Shown here piece after piece: positions 14,429 to 22,391 of a stretch of DNA of 32,031 nucleotides (position 1 is its first letter; the number at the start of each line of letters is the position of its first letter). The notes under the pieces are model-generated. The model was not told the DNA's origin. It made no database searches and worked only from the letters and a program-made list of their open reading frames with translations. The position numbers were made by a program, and so were the translations under genes. Location of the stretch: positions 1 to 32,031 of the forward strand of contig JABHLH010000003.1 of the NCBI GenBank assembly GCA_018692925.1, in the 5' to 3' direction. Source of the DNA: an archaeon (lineage in GTDB: Archaea; Nanobdellota; Nanobdellia; SCGC-AAA011-G17; GW2011-AR17).

Positions 14429-15312
14429 TTTCGATTATTATTACTGCGTATAAAGAAGAAAAAACAGTAGGAAAGGCAATTGAGAGTTTTTTGAAGCAAA
14501 ATATTAATGATGATTTTGAAATTTTAGTTGCTTGTCCAGATGAAGGTACTAAGAAAGTAATTGAAAGTTATTCTAAGAAAGATGAAAGAGTTGTTTGGGT
14601 TGAAGATCCCGGAAAAGGAAAGCCTATTGCATTGAATATTTGTTTTAAGAAAGCGAAAGGAGATGTTTATGTGTTAACTGATGGTGATGTTTATGTCTCT
14701 GAAAATAGTGTTAATGAACTTTTGAAAGTTTTGGAAGATGATAAAGTTGGAGCTGTTACAAGTAGGCCAATTTCTATTAGTCCAAGAAATACTTTGATGG
14801 GTTATTATTCTAGATTATTAACTGATGTAGGTGCACATGATACTAGATTGAAGTATGTAAGAGATGGGAAGTTTATTCCTTGTTCAGGATATTTGTTTGC
14901 AATGAAAAAATTGTTTGATAAAATTCCAGAAAATGCTTTGTCAGATGATGCAGTAATGTCGCATATGGTATGGGAAAAAGGGTTTAAGATAGGTTATGCA
15001 GCAAAAGCTGAAGTCTATGTAAAGTATCCAGATAGTTTTAAAGATTGGGTCTTGCAAAAGAAAAGATCTGCAGGAGGATATAATCAGTTGAAAGAATTTT
15101 TCCCTAAGCATAAAAGAATGAGGTCTTTTGTTCAAGAAATAAAAGAAGGGTGGTATAAACCATTTACTTATCCTAGAAATTTAAGAGAATTTTATTGGAC
15201 AATTACATTGTATTTTGCAAGGTTATATTTGTGGGGAGTTATTTATAGAGATATTAATCTTAAGAAAGAAAGTTTTTCTAAAACATGGCAAAGAGTAGAA
15301 AGTACAAAATAA
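14425..15312 (+). CDS. GT2 family glycosyltransferase
   Basis: GT-A inverting glycosyltransferase, 295 residues. SIIITAYKEEKTVGKAI (3-19) opens the nucleotide-binding domain. The metal-binding DGD is at 86-88 (LTDGDVY). The likely catalytic pair is Asp174-Asp175 (SDDAVM), and QKKRSAGGY (211-219) corresponds to the acceptor-site Q/R-x-x-R-W-type motif. The C-terminal part has a hydrophobic, aromatic segment (YWTITLYFARLYLWGVIY) that may contact or cross the membrane. Polyprenyl-linked sugar or cell-surface polysaccharide synthesis is most likely. It starts with a four-base overlap on the GT4 gene. Confidence 0.92.
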   Translation: MISIIITAYKEEKTVGKAIESFLKQNINDDFEILVACPDEGTKKVIESYSKKDERVVWVEDPGKGKPIALNICFKKAKGDVYVLTDGDVYVSENSVNELLKVLEDDKVGAVTSRPISISPRNTLMGYYSRLLTDVGAHDTRLKYVRDGKFIPCSGYLFAMKKLFDKIPENALSDDAVMSHMVWEKGFKIGYAAKAEVYVKYPDSFKDWVLQKKRSAGGYNQLKEFFPKHKRMRSFVQEIKEGWYKPFTYPRNLREFYWTITLYFARLYLWGVIYRDINLKKESFSKTWQRVESTK

Positions 15313-15314
15313 AT

Positions 15315-15322
15315 AAAAAAAA
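15315..15322 (-). terminator. T8 run directly after the surface-protein stop
   Basis: On the minus strand eight T residues follow the stop of the gene at 15323. The layout is the same as after rps2. The site occupies the ten-base gap between two convergent genes. Confidence 0.5.
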
Positions 15323-16861
15323 TTAATTAAATGGTGTAAAGATAAAAGAAATTAATTTATTAAACCAATTTTCTTCAGTTTCAGCTGCTCTACTTGGACC
15401 TGATAAATCTATACTTCTTGTTTCTTCTTCTTCGCTAGTTCCAAGTAATGTTGAATCTAGTTTTGAAAAAGAATTATCTTCTTCATCTCCAAATAGATAT
15501 GCTGTTATACCTACTCTTTCATCGTCATCAGTTAATCCTGTACATTCTGAATCAGCTAAATCAATTTTACCATCACCATCATTGTCATAACCATCATTAC
15601 ATCTTGTTTCAATAATGTCTTCAGTTAAATCAGCTTCACTACTACATTCTGGATCATCAGCATCAATTAAACCATCATTATCATTGTCAAATGAATCTCC
15701 ACAAGCATTTCTTTCATCATCATCTTCTATTGAAGTACAACCTCTATCTGATAAATCAATTAAACCATCTCCATCATTATCCAATCCATCTGCACATCTA
15801 ATTGTTGAAGCTGTTTCTGTAGTAGTTGATGTTTCTTCAAAAAAGTCTGTATAAACCCATGTTAGCTCTTCTGTGAAAATGTTATCATCTTCATAACCTT
15901 CAGCAAGTTCTTCACCTGAATCAACAAAGATTTCTAAAGTAACTGTAACAGATTCTGCACCTTCTAATAGCTGATCTGAAAACTCTACAATTTCTAATGA
16001 ACAAGTTATAGTTTCAGTTGTTCCTGCATCTAAACCTGAAATATCTATTGAATTTGCATCATATTCAGTGCTATCATTTTCATAAATTGTACAAGTTGTT
16101 ACAAAAGTTTCATCTGTTGTTAGATCTTCATTTCCAACAGTTACATCAATTAACATTGTGTTTGTTGTAAGGGAAGTTGTTTCTAAGTTACTGATGAATA
16201 AGTTTGGATAAGTTGTATCAGTAGAAGGTTCTTCAGGATCTGAGGATGTTCCGCCTAATACTACTTCTTCTTCATAACCACCTGAACTTGAACTAACACA
16301 TTCATCATCACTATTACATTCTTCACCACTATCACAGTCACTATCTGAATCACAACCACAATCTGCTACACAATCTTCACCAATGTTACATTCACCATCT
16401 CCACATTGAGGTTCTATACCAGAGTCATCTTCCTCTTCTTCTTCGGCTACATAAACACATTCGCCATCATCACATTCTTCATCATCATCGCATTCAGAAT
16501 CTCTTGAACACTCTGCTTCTTCTTCTTCAGCTACACATTCATTACTTGAACAATCATAACCAGATCTACAATCTGAGTCACTAGCACATTCATAATCAGG
16601 GGTTAATGAAATAATTGCCATAACTGTAATAAAGAGAATTAAAAGCCCTAGAAGGACTCCCCAAAGAATTTTGTTTTTGTATAAGGGTTTTGATACGCCA
16701 GAAATTTGCATACATTTTTTTATTGTAGCAGAATCTACCCCACTCTTTGTAAGAGCTTTTTGAATTTCTGAAGGAGAATATCCTTTTGATTGGTAAGTCT
16801 TAATATAATTTAATACTTTTTTTTCAATTGTAGAAAGTTCTTGTTTATTTATATCTGCCAA
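15323..16861 (-). CDS. Membrane-anchored surface protein with Cys-rich, CARDB-like and Ca2+-loop repeats
   Basis: 512 residues. Residues 1-62 form a helical cytoplasmic domain. A single transmembrane helix (about 65-86) follows a basic patch, so the rest should be outside. Residues 91-190 hold Cys/Asp-rich repeats of the type DCxxGxxCxxxxC. Residues 218-335 look like a CARDB/adhesion beta-domain (YPNLFISNLE...). Then come three repeats near 355-450 of the form C-x-DGxDNDGDGxIDxxD-x-x-C-x-x-x-x-DDE, a thrombospondin type 3/dockerin-like calcium loop. The end is aromatic (WFNKLISFIFTPFN). One NxS sequon (N262) is visible. TTG 16861 is the start, seven bases after AAGGGGTG. Function is probably adhesion or cell contact; calcium binding is inferred from the DxDxDG loops. 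Confidence 0.88.
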   Translation of the reverse strand: MADINKQELSTIEKKVLNYIKTYQSKGYSPSEIQKALTKSGVDSATIKKCMQISGVSKPLYKNKILWGVLLGLLILFITVMAIISLTPDYECASDSDCRSGYDCSSNECVAEEEEAECSRDSECDDDEECDDGECVYVAEEEEEDDSGIEPQCGDGECNIGEDCVADCGCDSDSDCDSGEECNSDDECVSSSSGGYEEEVVLGGTSSDPEEPSTDTTYPNLFISNLETTSLTTNTMLIDVTVGNEDLTTDETFVTTCTIYENDSTEYDANSIDISGLDAGTTETITCSLEIVEFSDQLLEGAESVTVTLEIFVDSGEELAEGYEDDNIFTEELTWVYTDFFEETSTTTETASTIRCADGLDNDGDGLIDLSDRGCTSIEDDDERNACGDSFDNDNDGLIDADDPECSSEADLTEDIIETRCNDGYDNDGDGKIDLADSECTGLTDDDERVGITAYLFGDEEDNSFSKLDSTLLGTSEEEETRSIDLSGPSRAAETEENWFNKLISFIFTPFN

Positions 16862-16868
16862 ATTTTTA

Positions 16869-16910
16869 CACCCCTTATTAAATATTATAAAAGGATATTT
16901 TTTATATAAA
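16869..16910 (-). promoter_or_regulatory. TATA box and Shine-Dalgarno of the surface-protein gene
   Basis: The palindrome TTTATATAAA (16901-16910) predicts a transcript start near 16879. AAGGGGTG (16876-16869) then begins within three bases of the 5' end, seven bases before the TTG start. This fixes TTG 16861 as the start. Confidence 0.55.
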
Positions 16911-16923
16911 GGTTTTGTTTTTA

Positions 16924-18801
16924 TTATTTAAAGAAATCTGAAATTTGTGGGATAGGATCATTTTTTATTTGTATGTTCATTTCTTTGGGAAAACATCTTC
17001 TGTAAGATTGCCATAAATATCTTTCATCAAGAAAAACAATAATCCCTTTATCTGTTTCACTTCTAATACATCTACCAGCACTTTGTAAAGTTTTTATTAT
17101 TGCAGGGAAAACATATGCATAATCCCAACCTCTAGAAAATCTTCTGTCATAATAATCAATTAATTCTTTAGTTTCTAAATTTGGATGACCTAAAGGTAAA
17201 CCTACAACTATTACAGCTTTTAATAAATCTCCTGGTAAATCTATTCCTTCTGAAAAACTTCCACCAGCTACAGCTAATAATATTGCACCTTCATCTTTGT
17301 AACCTTTGAATCTTTCTAATAAATCTGATCTTTGTTCTTTTGTGTATCTTGAATCTTCTAAGAATATTGTTTTGTCTGATAAGTCTTTAATATATTCATT
17401 TATTTCGTCTCTTAATTTGTAAGATGGAAAAAAGATTACCACATTTCCTGGAACCTTGTTTGAAATGCCTGTAGAATGTTTTGCAATTTCTTCATACATT
17501 AATTTACTTCTTGATTTATATTTCGTTGAAGTTTTTGGTAAAATTATATTTTGTCTGTTTTCTTGAGGAAAAGGGTTCTCAAGTTCCATGATTGTACAAT
17601 TACTAGAATTGAAACCTAAAAGATCTTGATACATGTCTAATGGAGTTAAAGTTCCAGACATTATTATTATTGAGTGAGATTCTTCGATTAAATCGTTCAT
17701 TACAAAAGCAGGATCTAAACATTTGTGAGCTAAGTTAATTTTAACTTTTCCATTCTTTGTGAACTCTTTTGTTAAAATTCTAGTATAACCCTCGTCTGGA
17801 CCTAACCAATTTTCCATGAATAATGCTACTGATTGAGTAAAACTTCTTCTTTTTGTTTCTAAAATTTGTTCAGATACAAATGAAAAACTTCCCATTAACT
17901 CTTCATAATTTGAAATGTCTTCTACCTTAGATTGAAAATCTCTTTTTGCAGTAATTGATTCCATTTTGTCAAAAGGGACTTTTTCTTTAGCAAGCTTTTG
18001 TAATTGTTCTTTTAGGTCGTATAAACTTTCTGAAATTTCTTTGTGGCCTAAAGATTTTGTTTCCTTTGCAGCATAGTCTAAAGTAATTGTGCTTAAGTTT
18101 GAACTTAAAATATCTCTAGCTCTGTAGGGGATATTGTGGCCCTCATCAAAAATTATAATACAATCACTAAGGTTTTTGTTTATTCTTTGTAATAAATTAT
18201 TTCTGATATGAGGATTAAGCATATAGTTGTAATCTGCAATTATGACTTGAGATTTTTTTCCAAGTAAACAAGCAGTCTCGTAGCTACAAACATCAGAATT
18301 AAAACAAATAGAATTTATTTCTTCAACATGTAAAGGAGATTGAGCTTTTAATTTATCTAATACATTGATTACAGTTGGAGATAATTTATTTTTAATCTTA
18401 ATATTGCTAAAATAGGGACAGTTGTCTTTTTCTCTTAAATCTTTACAATATTCAAAAAATTCTGAAGAACTTAATAAATTAATTCCAGATTGGTTACACA
18501 TTCCCTTTTTTCCAATTAAATCTACAACTACAAAACTAAGATTGTGTTTTTGTTTCATATCCTTTAAAGTTTCTACAGCAATTAAATGTTGAGTATTTCT
18601 TGAAGTTAAGAAGAAAATAGTTTTTTTTGGTTCCTCTTTTAATATATATGTTAGAGCTGGTGCAAGTGCCGAAATAGTTTTTCCAATACCTGTAGGAGCG
18701 TGTAAAAGTAAATTGGTTTTGTTTTTTATTGTATCATGGACTACATTCATTAAATTTTCTTGAGTTTTTCTTGTCTTTTCATAAGGAAAATAGTAATTCA
18801 T
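16924..18801 (-). CDS. XPD/Rad3/DinG-like Fe-S helicase
   Basis: Superfamily 2 DNA helicase (5'-3' in the family) used in repair. At 625 residues it has the usual archaeal XPD length. Walker A is APTGIGKT (35-42) and the DEAH-type box is DEGH (219-222). Motif VI is QSAGRCIRS (573-581) and GGSFSEGIDLPG lies before it. Cysteines fitting the 4Fe-4S domain are Cys102, Cys119, Cys128 and Cys172, the last in a CSYE context like the usual CPYE; extra cysteines lie at 166 and 178. The ATG is at leaderless distance from a TATA box. It is divergent from the AbrB-PhoU gene. Confidence 0.94.
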   Translation of the reverse strand: MNYYFPYEKTRKTQENLMNVVHDTIKNKTNLLLHAPTGIGKTISALAPALTYILKEEPKKTIFFLTSRNTQHLIAVETLKDMKQKHNLSFVVVDLIGKKGMCNQSGINLLSSSEFFEYCKDLREKDNCPYFSNIKIKNKLSPTVINVLDKLKAQSPLHVEEINSICFNSDVCSYETACLLGKKSQVIIADYNYMLNPHIRNNLLQRINKNLSDCIIIFDEGHNIPYRARDILSSNLSTITLDYAAKETKSLGHKEISESLYDLKEQLQKLAKEKVPFDKMESITAKRDFQSKVEDISNYEELMGSFSFVSEQILETKRRSFTQSVALFMENWLGPDEGYTRILTKEFTKNGKVKINLAHKCLDPAFVMNDLIEESHSIIIMSGTLTPLDMYQDLLGFNSSNCTIMELENPFPQENRQNIILPKTSTKYKSRSKLMYEEIAKHSTGISNKVPGNVVIFFPSYKLRDEINEYIKDLSDKTIFLEDSRYTKEQRSDLLERFKGYKDEGAILLAVAGGSFSEGIDLPGDLLKAVIVVGLPLGHPNLETKELIDYYDRRFSRGWDYAYVFPAIIKTLQSAGRCIRSETDKGIIVFLDERYLWQSYRRCFPKEMNIQIKNDPIPQISDFFK

Positions 18802-18822
18802 ATGGAGTTTGAAGATTTTAGA

Positions 18823-18830
18823 TTTATAAG
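18823..18830 (-). promoter_or_regulatory. TATA box of the helicase gene (leaderless)
   Basis: Minus strand CTTATAAA, centred 25.5 bases upstream of the helicase ATG at 18801. No ribosome-binding motif is seen before that ATG. Confidence 0.5.
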
Positions 18831-18896
18831 AATATGTGTTGTTTTCTGAAAATCTTTCAGTTTTTTTTGGTATAGCTTTTTTAATTACAGTATTTT

Positions 18897-18904
18897 TTTA
18901 TAGT
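18897..18904 (+). promoter_or_regulatory. TATA-like box of the AbrB-PhoU gene (leaderless)
   Basis: TTTATAGT is centred 25.5 bases before the ATG at 18926. This supports the shorter start over a TTG 90 bases upstream. Confidence 0.45.
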
Positions 18905-18925
18905 ATAAAGCTATTTTTGGCTTAT

Positions 18926-19810
18926 ATGAAGAGAAATGTGATACTAATGGGTGGGAAAACACATGTTGTTTCTTTGCCATCAAAATGGATAAAAAAATAT
19001 AATATCCAAAAAGGTGAAGAACTAAATATTGAAGAAATTGGAGATTCTATTATTGTAAAAACTGGAAAGAATGTAAAAGGTGATGAATTAATTGTAAATG
19101 TTGAAAATTTAGAAAAAATGTTAGGGAGAACTGTTGGTGCAATCTATAAATCAGGATATGATCAAGCAAAAATAGTTTATGATAATGAAGATCAATTAAA
19201 GGTTATTGAAAATACATTACAGAGAACTTGTATTGGTTTTGAAATTGTAAAACAAGGTGAAGGTTTTGTTATTGTAAAGAATTTAGCAAGTACAGATAAA
19301 GAAGAGTTTGATACAGCATTGAAAAGAATCTTTTTTAGCTTGGAAATAATGGGGAATAATTTGTTTGATGCAAAAAATAAAGAAGAATTAATGGAAGTTA
19401 TTAAAAAAGATGATCAAGTGAATAAACTTTCAGATTTTTGTAGGAGAATTTTGAATAAAGGTGAAATCAAATTAATTGTGAAACCAAATGTTGTGTATTA
19501 TTTAGTTGAACAATTAGAAAGAGTTGGAGATGTTTATAAAAAGTTAGCAAAATATGCAATTGATAATCAAATGAGTGTAGGTTCTAAAAAATTATTGAGA
19601 GATATTAATCTTCTTTTAGTTTATTATAGAGAAATGTTTTATTGTTTTAAATTAGATAATGTTGAAGAATTTTATAGGATGTTTGAATTTCTTAGTGGAA
19701 GGTTAGCTGATTTTAAAGAAAAAGGTTATTCTGAGGATTTGTTATTGCAAGAATTTTTATTAGAATATATCTTTGATTTGAATGGGGCACTAGTTACAAT
19801 AAAGCTTTGA
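18926..19810 (+). CDS. AbrB-PhoU domain regulator
   Basis: Archaeal-type phosphate-uptake-regulator-like protein, 294 residues from ATG 18926. Residues 1-48 form an AbrB/SpoVT swapped-hairpin DNA-binding domain (VILMGGKTHVVSLPSKWIKKY, then GEELNIEEIGDSIIVKTG). The rest is helical and PhoU-like, with the ERVGD motif typical of PhoU metal-binding bundles. It may tie phosphate status to transcription, but no phosphate transporter lies nearby. The upstream frame to TTG 18836 would add a hydrophobic helix, but it has no ribosome-binding site and a poor promoter distance, so I left it out. The 3' end overlaps the convergent kinase-fold gene by 17 bases. Confidence 0.85.
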   Translation: MKRNVILMGGKTHVVSLPSKWIKKYNIQKGEELNIEEIGDSIIVKTGKNVKGDELIVNVENLEKMLGRTVGAIYKSGYDQAKIVYDNEDQLKVIENTLQRTCIGFEIVKQGEGFVIVKNLASTDKEEFDTALKRIFFSLEIMGNNLFDAKNKEELMEVIKKDDQVNKLSDFCRRILNKGEIKLIVKPNVVYYLVEQLERVGDVYKKLAKYAIDNQMSVGSKKLLRDINLLLVYYREMFYCFKLDNVEEFYRMFEFLSGRLADFKEKGYSEDLLLQEFLLEYIFDLNGALVTIKL

Positions 19811-21383
19811 TTGGTGTTGAATTTAAATAATACATTAAAGGATCTCTTAATTGAGTTAAACCTGTTTCTTTAATACTTTCAAGAGTTGTTTCAATAAATC
19901 CTAAAAAATTTTCTTTATCGTCTTTTGCAAAGAAACTACCTATCTGGAATGTTGGGCATAGGACTCTGTAAATGTGTCTGTTTCTAAGATCTATTTTTCT
20001 ACCTTCAATTTCTGATCTATGTTCTAAATATTTTTTTATTGAAGATTCATCTTGTGGAGCATTTGGATGAGTTCTAAAATTTTCTATGTCTAAAGAAGGA
20101 TAATGTAAGGCTGCAGTTTCTAAATCAATAATTGTAGCATCATCTAAAACATTTGTTGGATAAAAATCACAATGACAAGTAACTTTTTCACCTTCTTGAC
20201 TTGCTAATAGTTTCTTGAATTCATAAAGTAAAGGTTTGGCTTCTTCAAAATTTCCTAATCTTTCAATTAACCTTCTGTTAAGTTCTGATAAAGGATTATA
20301 TTCTGGAAGTTTTAATTTTAAAGAATGTAATCTTGCTAAAGAAATCATAGTTGCTTTTGTATTCTCTTCATTTATTCTTGAATCTAAATTTTCTGCTGCT
20401 CTTCTAAATGTAATTAATATTTCTTTGTCTTTAGTGTAATATGTTACTAATGCGGGAGTGTAAAGTTTATTTACTGAAGTTGATTTGTATGCTTCTGAGA
20501 GAACATAAGATTCTTTTCCTAAGTTATTTCCTCTTTTGATTATAACTGTTCCTCTAAGTTCTTCTGAGGCAATGATTTCTAAAACTTCGTTTCTAGATTG
20601 ACCTATTCTATGTAAGTTCTCTTTTTGATTTTCAATAATCTCTTGCCAAGCATTTTGTGCTTCTTCTGTTCTTGATGATTTACTTAAGGATAAAGCATGA
20701 GCAAGTTTTATTTCTAAAGAAGGATTATTATTTATAATCCTAGGCCATATTTTTTCAAAAGGTGTAGATTCGTCACCAGCTTCAAGACAAGCATAAATAT
20801 ATTCAAATTGTGAGGTAATATTTTTTTTAGATCTAATTTGATATAATCTTTTTAATAAAGGGGCAGAAATGAATTTTATAAAAATAGATTGGTCTGATAT
20901 TTTTTCTTTTTGAGTTTCAAGATATTTTGAATATTGTAATATTCCTAAACCTAATTCACCTTTCATTAAATGTAATTTTGCTTTGTCTTCTTCAATACTA
21001 TGAGGATTAGGAGGATTAAGTCTTTCTTCAGCAAATTCAATTAAGGATTCAAGACTTTCAGGAGATGGATTAAACATGTGTCTTGTTGTTAATGCAGATC
21101 CAGTTGTTAAAGTTGCTAATAAATTGATTAATCTTGGTTTTTTTATAAAAGCTAAAGCTTGTAATGTTAAATTTGTGCAGAATGATATTCCTAAGGTTTC
21201 TAGAATTAATTTTGTAGAACTAGAAGATATGTAACTTGAAGGATCTAAACCAAATTTACTGAACTCTTCTAAGTTTGGATTAATTTCATTTAAGAAAGTG
21301 TATGTGGTGTATAAACCAGCTAGAAGTAAAGTAGTTGTTTTTTTGTATTTAATAGGTAGATCAAGTAAATCTTCTATTTTCAT
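19794..21383 (-). CDS. Membrane-associated APH/choline-kinase-fold protein
   Basis: 529 residues with a composite layout. Residues 12-105 contain two or three hydrophobic segments, probably membrane-embedded. Residues 110-255 are helical and repeat-like. Residues 260-500 are an APH-type kinase fold. Kinase landmarks are a possible N-lobe lysine Lys283 (TVIIKRG), Glu297 (VLSEAY), the catalytic loop HCDFYPTN with Asp406 and Asn411, and the metal motif IDLE with Asp420. All key residues seem present, so activity is plausible. The substrate is unknown (a small molecule, lipid or protein). A separate kinase-like fragment lies at the left edge of the window. A TATA-like box 24-26 bases upstream suggests a leaderless transcript separate from the Nudix gene. 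Confidence 0.82.
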   Translation of the reverse strand: MKIEDLLDLPIKYKKTTTLLLAGLYTTYTFLNEINPNLEEFSKFGLDPSSYISSSSTKLILETLGISFCTNLTLQALAFIKKPRLINLLATLTTGSALTTRHMFNPSPESLESLIEFAEERLNPPNPHSIEEDKAKLHLMKGELGLGILQYSKYLETQKEKISDQSIFIKFISAPLLKRLYQIRSKKNITSQFEYIYACLEAGDESTPFEKIWPRIINNNPSLEIKLAHALSLSKSSRTEEAQNAWQEIIENQKENLHRIGQSRNEVLEIIASEELRGTVIIKRGNNLGKESYVLSEAYKSTSVNKLYTPALVTYYTKDKEILITFRRAAENLDSRINEENTKATMISLARLHSLKLKLPEYNPLSELNRRLIERLGNFEEAKPLLYEFKKLLASQEGEKVTCHCDFYPTNVLDDATIIDLETAALHYPSLDIENFRTHPNAPQDESSIKKYLEHRSEIEGRKIDLRNRHIYRVLCPTFQIGSFFAKDDKENFLGFIETTLESIKETGLTQLRDPLMYYLNSTPIKALL

Positions 21384-21403
21384 AAATTCAGAAATAATTT
21401 TTT

Positions 21404-21411
21404 TATTTAAA
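21404..21411 (-). promoter_or_regulatory. TATA-like box of the kinase-fold gene
   Basis: Minus strand TTTAAATA, centred about 24.5 bases before the ATG at 21383 and next to the stop of the upstream Nudix gene. The flanks are AT-rich, so the exact box is uncertain. Confidence 0.35.
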
Positions 21412-21412
21412 T

Positions 21413-21934
21413 TTATATATATCCTTTATTTTCAGCTAATGTTAAGCCGGTAATAGTTCTTTCGTCTATAATGTTCCCAGTATTGATTAAATTTTTAATT
21501 TGTTTTATGTTGAATGTAGATACAGATTCTATAATATCTCTGTTAAAATCTTGGATTCTTTCACCAACTTCTATGAAGAAATAAAATTTCTCTTTTTTGT
21601 TCATTGAAATATCTGGAAAAGTGTTACCAATTCTTTTGATATCTAATACCTTGAAACCTGTTTCATCTTCAACTTTTCTTCTAATAGCCGAAAGAGCTAG
21701 TTCTCCTTCCTTTATCCAACCACCAGGAATTTCCCAAGTAGGCTTATGCCAAAGAACTCTTTTAGTTTTTATTAAGATGATCTTACCTTTTTTTATTACA
21801 ACAGCAGCAACACCATTTCTAATTGGGTCAATAAATAGTTGTTCAAATATTTTTCCTGTAGGAGTAGCAATCTTAGCTAATTCAATATTTATTTCTTTAG
21901 AAGAAAAAAGCCTTTGGCTATCTAATATTTTCAC
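21413..21934 (-). CDS. Nudix hydrolase-like protein with altered Nudix box
   Basis: 173 residues. The Nudix box is at about 71-94 (GGWIKEGE...RRKVEDETGF). Compared with the consensus GX5EX7REUXEEXGU, the Glu after Arg is Lys and the first Glu of the EE pair is Asp, while the last Glu is kept. Metal binding may be weakened but not lost. The preceding strand block (GVAAVVIKKGKIILIKTKR, 41-59) and TWEIPGG are typical of the family. The substrate (a nucleoside diphosphate derivative) is not predictable. The GTG start is set in AAGGTGA, with a TATA box 29.5 bases upstream, as in ppsA. It lies 64 bases after the Zn-ribbon gene on the same strand. Confidence 0.88.
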   Translation of the reverse strand: MKILDSQRLFSSKEINIELAKIATPTGKIFEQLFIDPIRNGVAAVVIKKGKIILIKTKRVLWHKPTWEIPGGWIKEGELALSAIRRKVEDETGFKVLDIKRIGNTFPDISMNKKEKFYFFIEVGERIQDFNRDIIESVSTFNIKQIKNLINTGNIIDERTITGLTLAENKGYI

Positions 21935-21959
21935 CTTAAGCTAATTGCAAGATTTTTCT

Positions 21960-21967
21960 TTTAAAAA
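21960..21967 (-). promoter_or_regulatory. TATA box of the Nudix gene
   Basis: Minus strand TTTTTAAA, centred 29.5 bases before GTG 21934. The distance matches the ppsA promoter, the other GTG-start gene. Confidence 0.45.
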
Positions 21968-21998
21968 GTTTGTGTAGAATATTTCTTTAACAAAAAGT

Positions 21999-22391
21999 TT
22001 AAAGATCTATTTTGATATTTTTTCTTTTTTGTGCATCAAAAGTACTAACAATGTCAATTACATATTTTCCTTCGTCAAGCTTGTAAATTAAAGGTTTACC
22101 CTTGAATAAATCAATTAAATCTAATTCATATTTACCAGCTCCAGTAATTTTAATACTTTCAAAATCTAGAATTACAGGGGCTTCATTATCTTTGTTACCA
22201 ATTATGTCAAGAACATCTTTTTCAATTTTTTCTTTGTCCTTAGGAGAAAGGTTTTCTGTTAGTTCTTTTGCTTGCTCAATAGAAGTTTTTTTTACAAAGA
22301 AAAAGAACTTACTACCACAATTACAACCTTGTAAAAGTTCTTTACAACCAGCTGGATACAGTTTTCCACATCTTACACATTGGTGAGGCAT
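21999..22391 (-). CDS. arvC: Zn-ribbon protein, DUF2072 / ArvC-OapC family
   Basis: 130 residues. The N-terminus MPHQCVRCGKLY gives Cys5 and Cys8, and QGCNCGSKFFFFV gives Cys23 and Cys25; Cys16 lies between. This is the archaeal Zn-ribbon family (COG3364/DUF2072) usually found beside a small GTPase and DUF2073. The usual second CxxC is here C-x-C, one residue short, which is odd. The C-terminal part (about 85-130) is beta-rich: LDFESIKITGAGKYELDLIDLF then KYVIDI. From published Haloferax work as I recall it, the homologue belongs to the vesiculation cluster ArvABC. The ATG overlaps the stop of the DUF2073 gene as TAATG. Confidence 0.87.
   Translation of the reverse strand: MPHQCVRCGKLYPAGCKELLQGCNCGSKFFFFVKKTSIEQAKELTENLSPKDKEKIEKDVLDIIGNKDNEAPVILDFESIKITGAGKYELDLIDLFKGKPLIYKLDEGKYVIDIVSTFDAQKRKNIKIDL

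Noticed and set aside
15480..15800. Regularly spaced near-repeats that might look like a CRISPR array or DNA repeat
   Set aside because: They are degenerate at DNA level, keep reading frame and encode the DNDGDG-type protein repeats. There are no identical repeats with unique spacers and no cas genes.
18836..18925. Upstream extension of the AbrB-PhoU frame adding a hydrophobic helix
   Set aside because: The TTG at 18836 has no ribosome-binding motif and no TATA box at a fitting distance, while ATG 18926 has one. T-rich non-coding DNA often reads as hydrophobic residues.
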